Under the pieces are notes generated by a model, which ran no database searches, was not told where the DNA came from, and saw only the letters and a program-made list of their open reading frames with translations. The translations under genes and the position numbers were made by a program. From Nostoc sp. CHAB 5834 (GTDB lineage Bacteria > Cyanobacteriota > Cyanobacteriia > Cyanobacteriales > Nostocaceae), in assembly GCA_020829485.1 (NCBI GenBank), contig JAIVFU010000255.1, forward strand, positions 1 through 6,405: a stretch of 6,405 nucleotides of DNA, written 5' to 3'. This document shows positions 5,041 to 6,405 of this stretch, in pieces; position 1 is the first letter of the stretch, and each line of letters begins with the position of its first letter.

Positions 5041-5200
5041 CCCGCCGGCTATTGGTTTCTAATAGTTTTGTTGCTAATTCAATTTGTTTGGTTTGAGTTT
5101 TAAGCGCTTTTTTGTTTCTCTGAGAGGCATCGCGCTTAATTCCTCTCTTGTATATATAATTTACAACACCATGTTGTATTACGTCAATAGAGTTTTGCAT
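5033..5200 (-). CDS. 55-aa basic ORF overlapping XRE gene
   Basis: ATG at 5200 lies inside the last codons of the XRE gene (stop 5179-5181), in another frame. It opens 55 codons ending in TAG at 5033-5035, which itself overlaps the next ATG. The product (MQNSIDVIQHGVVNYIYKRG, then a Lys/Gln/Glu-rich helical part with ALKTQTKQIELATKLLE) is basic and looks like a short coiled coil. Against it, the first third of the frame is the operator and promoter-like DNA at 5158-5187, so the N-terminal sequence may be dictated by that site. It could be a small partner of the XRE regulator, or non-coding. No family recognised. Confidence 0.42.
   Translation of the reverse strand: MQNSIDVIQHGVVNYIYKRGIKRDASQRNKKALKTQTKQIELATKLLETNSRRDE
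5158..5187 (-). promoter_or_regulatory. Putative internal promoter with operator O2
   Basis: On the minus strand, TTGACG (5182-5187) and TAAATT (5158-5163) are spaced 18 bp apart, a good -35/-10 pair. Between and across them lies the palindrome TACAACA-TGG-TGTTGTA (5162-5178). A GAGAGG ribosome-site-like sequence follows at 5144-5149. It would start transcription inside the end of the XRE gene, under control of the protein bound at the palindrome. Confidence 0.48.
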
Positions 5201-5490
5201 ATTTCTTGTAAACTTTCAGGATTGATTACTAACGCTGGAAATAACTTCCAAATAGGTACATCAAGCGCATTACAAATAGCAAACGCATCTTCTTTGGAAA
5301 TTGATTCTGGTCTATTTCCAGGGTTTGCCCATTCAAGATTTTGGATAAAAGTATTGCTGCGACCAGCTTGAATCGCTAATTTATCTCGGCTAGTTTTACC
5401 CCGTAGTTTTCTCAATCGCTGTGCTGTTTCTTCATCCCAAGTAAAACGAGATACATAGGACAATTTCACAAAGCAGACCTCCTCTGTCAT
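5179..5490 (-). CDS. Small XRE-family HTH transcriptional regulator
   Basis: This 103-aa protein is a single helix-turn-helix DNA-binding domain of the lambda-repressor/XRE class, shorter than two-domain phage repressors. Helix 1 is about residues 19-30 (DEETAQRLRKLRG). The turn-helix pair is KLAIQAGRSNTFIQNLEWA (37-55), with the second helix as recognition helix. Further helices are SKEDAFAICNALDV (65-78) and the C-terminal SLQEICKTLL. WKLFP closes the domain as in many cyanobacterial XRE proteins. Two starts are equally well marked: ATG at 5490 after GAGGGGAG, and GTG at 5469 after GAGGAGGT with 7-nt spacing, which gives 96 aa. A palindrome at 5508-5524 covers its promoter region and recurs at 5162-5178, so autoregulation is likely. 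It is divergent from a KilA-N fragment. The domain call is firm; the target is inferred. Confidence 0.88.
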   Translation of the reverse strand: MTEEVCFVKLSYVSRFTWDEETAQRLRKLRGKTSRDKLAIQAGRSNTFIQNLEWANPGNRPESISKEDAFAICNALDVPIWKLFPALVINPESLQEICKTLLT

Positions 5491-5507
5491 TTAGCTCCCC
5501 TCTAATT

Positions 5508-5524
5508 TACAACACCGAATTGTA
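5508..5524. promoter_or_regulatory. Operator-like palindrome O1 upstream of XRE gene
   Basis: On the minus strand this reads TACAATTCGGTGTTGTA, with 5-bp arms TACAA/TTGTA. It is identical to O2 (5162-5178) at 14 of 17 positions, and GGTGTTGTAAATTA is shared without change. The left arm contains TACAAT, a possible -10 box for the XRE gene, so a bound protein would block its own promoter. The ATG is 18 bases downstream. Confidence 0.55.
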
Positions 5525-5562
5525 CTTTTAGAGTTTTTTGATTACACTGAGGTAGTGATAAC

Positions 5563-5604
5563 GCAAAAGCGATCGCCAGCCAGGAAGCAACGCGATCGCT
5601 TTGC
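5563..5604. repeat. Paired HIP1 sites forming a hairpin
   Basis: GCAAAAGCGATCGC (5563-5576) and GCGATCGCTTTGC (5592-5604) are reverse complements apart from one extra A. They can form a 13-bp stem with a 15-nt loop. Each arm contains a HIP1 octamer, as is common in cyanobacterial intergenic DNA. It lies midway between the divergent XRE and KilA-N starts and is not followed by a T run. Confidence 0.5.
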
Positions 5605-5632
5605 AAAACTCATTTACAAAAAGTAAGCCAAT

Positions 5633-5658
5633 TATAATGCTGACACACTTTTGGTGTG
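5633..5658 (+). promoter_or_regulatory. TATAAT box and CACAC/GTGTG repeat before KilA-N fragment
   Basis: A perfect TATAAT (5633-5638) lies 37 bases before the KilA-N ATG, with no good -35 at normal spacing. Just after it, CACAC (5644-5648) and GTGTG (5654-5658) form a 5-bp inverted repeat with a 5-nt spacer near the expected transcription start. This is a plausible operator position. Confidence 0.33.
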
Positions 5659-5675
5659 ATTCAGAAATCAACTAA

Positions 5676-5786
5676 ATGCCCCAGTATGGGCAGATAGGCA
5701 AATACGCGATATCCAAGGGGTATGTTAATGCCACCCAGATGGCTAAAGCTAACCAGAAACTTTTGTCAGACTACATAAGACGATAG
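5676..5786 (+). pseudogene. KilA-N domain fragment (5' end of gene only)
   Basis: ATG at 5676 opens 36 codons ending in TAG at 5784-5786. The peptide runs MPQYGQIGKYAISKGYVNAT and then QMAKANQKLLSDYIRR. The core GYVNATQMAKANQKLLSDYIR matches the start of the KilA-N DNA-binding domain of phage and bacterial proteins: an aromatic, then VNAT, then a Met/Lys-Ala-Asn/Gly helix leading to a Tyr/Trp-Leu/Ile-Arg. That domain normally continues for another 50 or more residues. Here a stop follows at once and I find no continuation in any frame before the convergent nuclease remnant at 5881. I therefore call it truncated. It is divergent from the XRE gene, the usual layout of a repressor facing a phage antirepressor-type gene. 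A working 36-aa peptide cannot be excluded. Family recognised by eye only. Confidence 0.62.
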
Positions 5787-5880
5787 CTTTATTCTTTCCT
5801 TAACAAAGTTTTAGGTTTCAGCTTACAATTTGTCCAGCTTCTCCTGACAAAGGCTGTCCAAAATCTTCTTAAAATTACAT

Positions 5881-6288
5881 CTACCGTTCACACCCAATCC
5901 CATCCCTATCTCGGTCAAACCCATGAGGATCAGGTGGCAGCACTTTAAACCTTCGTTGGCTAATATCTCGGCAATTTAAGTCTGGTGAATTCTTTGGAAT
6001 GCAAAAATCTGGGTAAGAGGGATCACAGTTATTCTGTTGCTGCGGTTGAATCGGTTGTGAAGTTGTCTTTTGGGTAGCTCTGTGGCGGAAGTCCCAAGGC
6101 ATCAAAGGATTAGCCTGACTCCAAAATGCTAAACGCTGTTGTTTGGCGGTGTTTTCACCCTCCAACAGACTATCTCTAGACTCTGGACAGCCTTTGAGAT
6201 ACTGGCGATAAACTACAGCCTGTCCCTCTTGCACCATATTCACATTGATACTGCGATTACCAACAAACACCTCTGCAACTAAGTACAC
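5881..6288 (-). pseudogene. 5'-truncated thermonuclease-like gene with Excalibur tail
   Basis: The visible frame begins at a GTG (6288), continues homology-like sequence back to a stop at 6313-6315, and ends at TAG 5881-5883. Residues 3-68 match the C-terminal half of the staphylococcal-nuclease (SNase) fold: VAEVFVGNRSINVNMVQEGQ, AVVYRQYLKGC, then AKQQRLAFWSQANPLMPWDFR. A Gln/Thr/Pro linker (70-87) leads to an Excalibur calcium-binding domain with cysteines 88, 96, 106 and 133 and DRDRDG at 125-130. The N-terminal half, which carries the first catalytic Arg and Glu and the signal peptide, is absent. The usual YGR just before VAEVFV, which supplies the third catalytic residue, reads YGDVYL. 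It is therefore almost certainly inactive as a nuclease. Confidence 0.75.
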
Positions 6289-6312
6289 GTCACCATAAAA
6301 AAGGTGCGGAAA

Positions 6313-6405
6313 TTAAGCTGCGATCGCAAAGTCTATTTGGCTGGTAAAATTGTCATCTGGAATTTGGCACTTTGCGATAATTTTCAAGGTTGACTTTTCA
6401 TTCCA
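6313..6405 (-). CDS. C-terminal end of an unknown gene, cut by window edge
   Basis: The minus strand reads 30 open codons from the right edge to TAA at 6313-6315. The sequence includes STLKIIAKCQIPDDNFTSQI and ends DFAIAA. Codon composition looks protein-like and the end covers a HIP1 site (6320-6327). It shares the frame of the nuclease remnant, separated from it only by this stop. It does not resemble the N-terminal half of SNase, which suggests that the nuclease 5' part was replaced by unrelated DNA. Too little is visible to name it. Confidence 0.42.
   Translation of the reverse strand, partial: WNEKSTLKIIAKCQIPDDNFTSQIDFAIAA

Noticed and set aside
5084..5371. Plus-strand 95-codon open frame
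   Set aside because: It is antisense to the XRE gene and the operator region, with low-complexity hydrophobic translation and no ribosome site.
1..6405. CRISPR arrays, tRNA or rRNA genes, integrase or transposase genes
   Set aside because: I looked for regularly spaced repeats, tRNA-like arms and DDE or tyrosine-recombinase-like motifs in the frames and saw none.

Overview
The window looks like accessory DNA of a filamentous, Nostoc-type cyanobacterium. The palindrome GCGATCGC (HIP1) occurs seven times (2546, 3903, 4001, 4294, 5569, 5592, 6320), far more than chance allows. A cyanobacterial intergenic repeat of the 'taacgcctcgcttcgctaacg' kind lies near 4124-4187. Most genes are short and uncharacterised, nearly all are on the minus strand, and several are broken. 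This fits a plasmid or a genomic island with phage remnants. No housekeeping gene is visible.

Layout. (1) Positions 1-1584 hold a minus-strand run of small genes of unknown function: a 90-aa acidic protein, a 138-aa protein, an 89-aa protein, a 40-aa basic micro-ORF that starts 3 nt after its neighbour stops, and a gene cut by the left edge. (2) Positions 1824-2801 encode a 325-aa protein that resembles the cyanobacterial DUF5895 family and ends in an acidic tail. (3) Positions 2921-3962 hold a two-gene unit, a 128-aa protein followed by a 221-aa protein with a CxxC...CxxC knuckle. It is closed by an 18-bp perfect hairpin terminator. (4) Positions 4097-4777 form a 681-bp segment bounded by a 16-bp perfect inverted repeat. 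It contains the repeat cluster and the one long plus-strand gene, a 114-aa protein of unknown function. (5) Positions 4828-5786 form a phage-like regulatory locus. A small XRE-type repressor gene (5179-5490) heads a chain of overlapping minus-strand ORFs. Two nearly identical 17-bp operator-like palindromes lie at its promoter (5508-5524) and at a putative second promoter (5162-5178). Divergent from it is a 36-codon KilA-N fragment (5676-5786). (6) Positions 5881-6405 hold a 5'-truncated thermonuclease-like gene with an intact Excalibur tail, and the last 30 codons of another gene.

Most notable is locus 5. An XRE repressor facing a KilA-N gene across a shared control region resembles a phage repressor/antirepressor switch. 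Here the KilA-N side is decayed, while the repressor and its duplicated operator look intact. Function is unknown for most other genes, and I describe what can be seen rather than naming one.
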